A stretch of DNA of 5,000 bases, from NCBI GenBank assembly GCA_045597045.1, contig JAZODN010000005.1, positions 1-5,000 of the forward strand, given 5' to 3'. This DNA is from SIG588 sp045597045 (lineage in GTDB: Bacteria; Bacillota; Clostridia; Oscillospirales; Acutalibacteraceae). The notes below the pieces were generated by a model, which was not told where the DNA came from, did no database searches, and was given only the letters and a program-made list of their open reading frames with translations. Positions 4,071 to 5,000 of this stretch are shown one piece after another. The position numbers and the translations under genes were made by a program. Position 1 is the first letter of the stretch, and the number at the start of each line of letters is the position of its first letter.

Positions 4071-5000
4071 ATGTCGGACGCAGTATTGAATCAATTTACC
4101 CAAGCGGAAGAGGAAAAGAGCATTGATACCTCGCGCAAGTTGCGTTTCGGTATCATCGGTACGGGATGGATTGCAGAATCCCACGTGCAGGCTATCAAAG
4201 CGATGCCCGATGCCGTGATCGTCGCGGGTGCTGACCTGATCGACGGTAAAGCGGAAGCGTTCTTCGAAAAGTGGGGCGTGCCGGGCGTGCGTTGCTATCC
4301 CGACCACAAGTCCATGATCGACAACGAAGAATTGGATTGTGTGTGCGTGTGCACCTACAACAAGACCCACGCGGAATGCACCATCTATGCGTTGGAGCAC
4401 GGTCTGCACGTTATGCTCGAAAAGCCGATGTGCGTAACGCAGGAAGAAGCCGAAGCCATCATCAAGGCAGAGAAGAAGAGTGGCAAGATCTTGACCGTCG
4501 GCTTCCAGCCCCGTATGGATGCCAATATGCAGAAGATCAAAGAGATCGTGCAGTCGGGTGAACTCGGCAAGATCTACTACATGCAGACCGGCGGCGGCCG
4601 CCGCCGCGGTATTCCGGGCAAGACCTTCATTGAAGAAAAGACCGCCGGTGTCGGCGCGCTGGGCGATATCGGCTGCTACTCGCTCGACGTGGTGCTGAAT
4701 GCGATCGGCTATCCGAAGCCGTTGACCGTCAGCGGTTACAAGTCGAAGTATTTCGGTACCGATCCCAAGACAGTGGGCGAAGTCGACGCGGCGCGCTTTG
4801 ACGTGGACGATTTCGCAGCGGCCTTTGTCCGTTTGGAAGGTGACATTATCCTCGATTTCCGTATTTCGTGGGCTATGAATATCAACACCCCCGGCGATAC
4901 CATCATTCTCGGTACCGAAGGCGGCTTGCGTATTCCTTCCACCGATTGCTGGAACGGTACCTTCCCGGCGCCGATGACGGTGTATAAGAATGTTGGCACC
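4071..5000 (+). CDS. Gfo/Idh/MocA-family NAD(P)-dependent oxidoreductase (cut by window edge)
   Basis: Reading is open from 4071 to the window end (310 codons, no stop); most relatives have 330-400 residues, so a C-terminal piece is missing. The N-terminal Rossmann domain starts at residue 23 with KLRFGIIGTGWIAESH (GxGxxA-type dinucleotide site, 30-35). EKPM (117-120) holds the catalytic lysine of the family, and GALGDIGCYSLD (195-206) is the active-site helix of the second, alpha/beta domain. The usual HxxD of that helix reads YxxD here, a change also known in some family members. GGGRRRGIPGKTF (174-186) is a basic substrate-side segment. Residues 1-22 are a charged extension with no signal peptide, so a cytoplasmic enzyme is likely. 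Family members oxidise or reduce sugar hydroxyls, including the C3 position of glycosides and inositols. Pairing with the upstream TIM-barrel gene and the divergent AraC-type regulator suggests one carbohydrate pathway; the substrate is not identifiable. Confidence 0.92.
   Translation, partial: MSDAVLNQFTQAEEEKSIDTSRKLRFGIIGTGWIAESHVQAIKAMPDAVIVAGADLIDGKAEAFFEKWGVPGVRCYPDHKSMIDNEELDCVCVCTYNKTHAECTIYALEHGLHVMLEKPMCVTQEEAEAIIKAEKKSGKILTVGFQPRMDANMQKIKEIVQSGELGKIYYMQTGGGRRRGIPGKTFIEEKTAGVGALGDIGCYSLDVVLNAIGYPKPLTVSGYKSKYFGTDPKTVGEVDAARFDVDDFAAAFVRLEGDIILDFRISWAMNINTPGDTIILGTEGGLRIPSTDCWNGTFPAPMTVYKNVGT

Noticed and set aside
3690..4409. 239-codon open frame on the minus strand across the isomerase and oxidoreductase genes
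   Set aside because: It is antisense to two clear genes, has no recognisable domain and spans their junction; it is a shadow of biased codon use.

Overview
The window looks like chromosomal DNA from an anaerobic Gram-positive bacterium of the Clostridia, plausibly a gut Oscillospiraceae/Ruminococcaceae-type organism. This placement is inferred from three things: the short ATP phosphoribosyltransferase encoded with a HisZ subunit, strong AGGAGG-type ribosome binding sites, and sequence flavour. It was not tested by a search. Coding DNA is fairly GC-rich by eye and the spacers are AT-rich.

Left half (1-2105, minus strand): the start of a histidine biosynthesis operon, read right to left as hisZ, hisG, hisD. 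The genes overlap by 8 and 4 bases, each has its own strong Shine-Dalgarno sequence, and hisD runs off the left edge. A near-consensus housekeeping promoter (TTGACT, 17 bp, TACTAT) lies directly upstream of hisZ with a leader of only about 30 nt, so no T-box or other long leader regulator fits there. HisZ plus short HisG form the first enzyme of the pathway; HisD catalyses the last steps.

Middle (2201-2989, minus strand): an AraC-family regulator with an N-terminal cupin sensor domain and a C-terminal double helix-turn-helix. It points the same way as the his operon but appears functionally linked to the divergent genes on its other side. Its stop codon lies inside an AT-rich imperfect inverted repeat that reaches into the his -35 box.

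Right half (3192-5000, plus strand): a TIM-barrel sugar phosphate isomerase/epimerase-like protein, followed 57 bp later by a Gfo/Idh/MocA-family NAD(P)-dependent oxidoreductase that is cut by the right edge. With the divergent AraC regulator this is the usual layout of a small inducible carbohydrate-modification locus. The substrate cannot be read from the sequence.

The most interesting part is the roughly 200-bp divergent control region (2990-3191). It holds a candidate araC promoter, a perfect TATAAT with no recognisable -35 facing the isomerase gene, and a duplicated element (TTTGTCTYAT plus ACAAACGG). The TTTGTCT parts of the two copies are exactly 100 bp apart, and a degenerate third copy lies next to the isomerase ribosome binding site. 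These are candidate operators. I saw no mobile element, CRISPR array, tRNA or rRNA, and no gene-free stretch longer than 300 bases.
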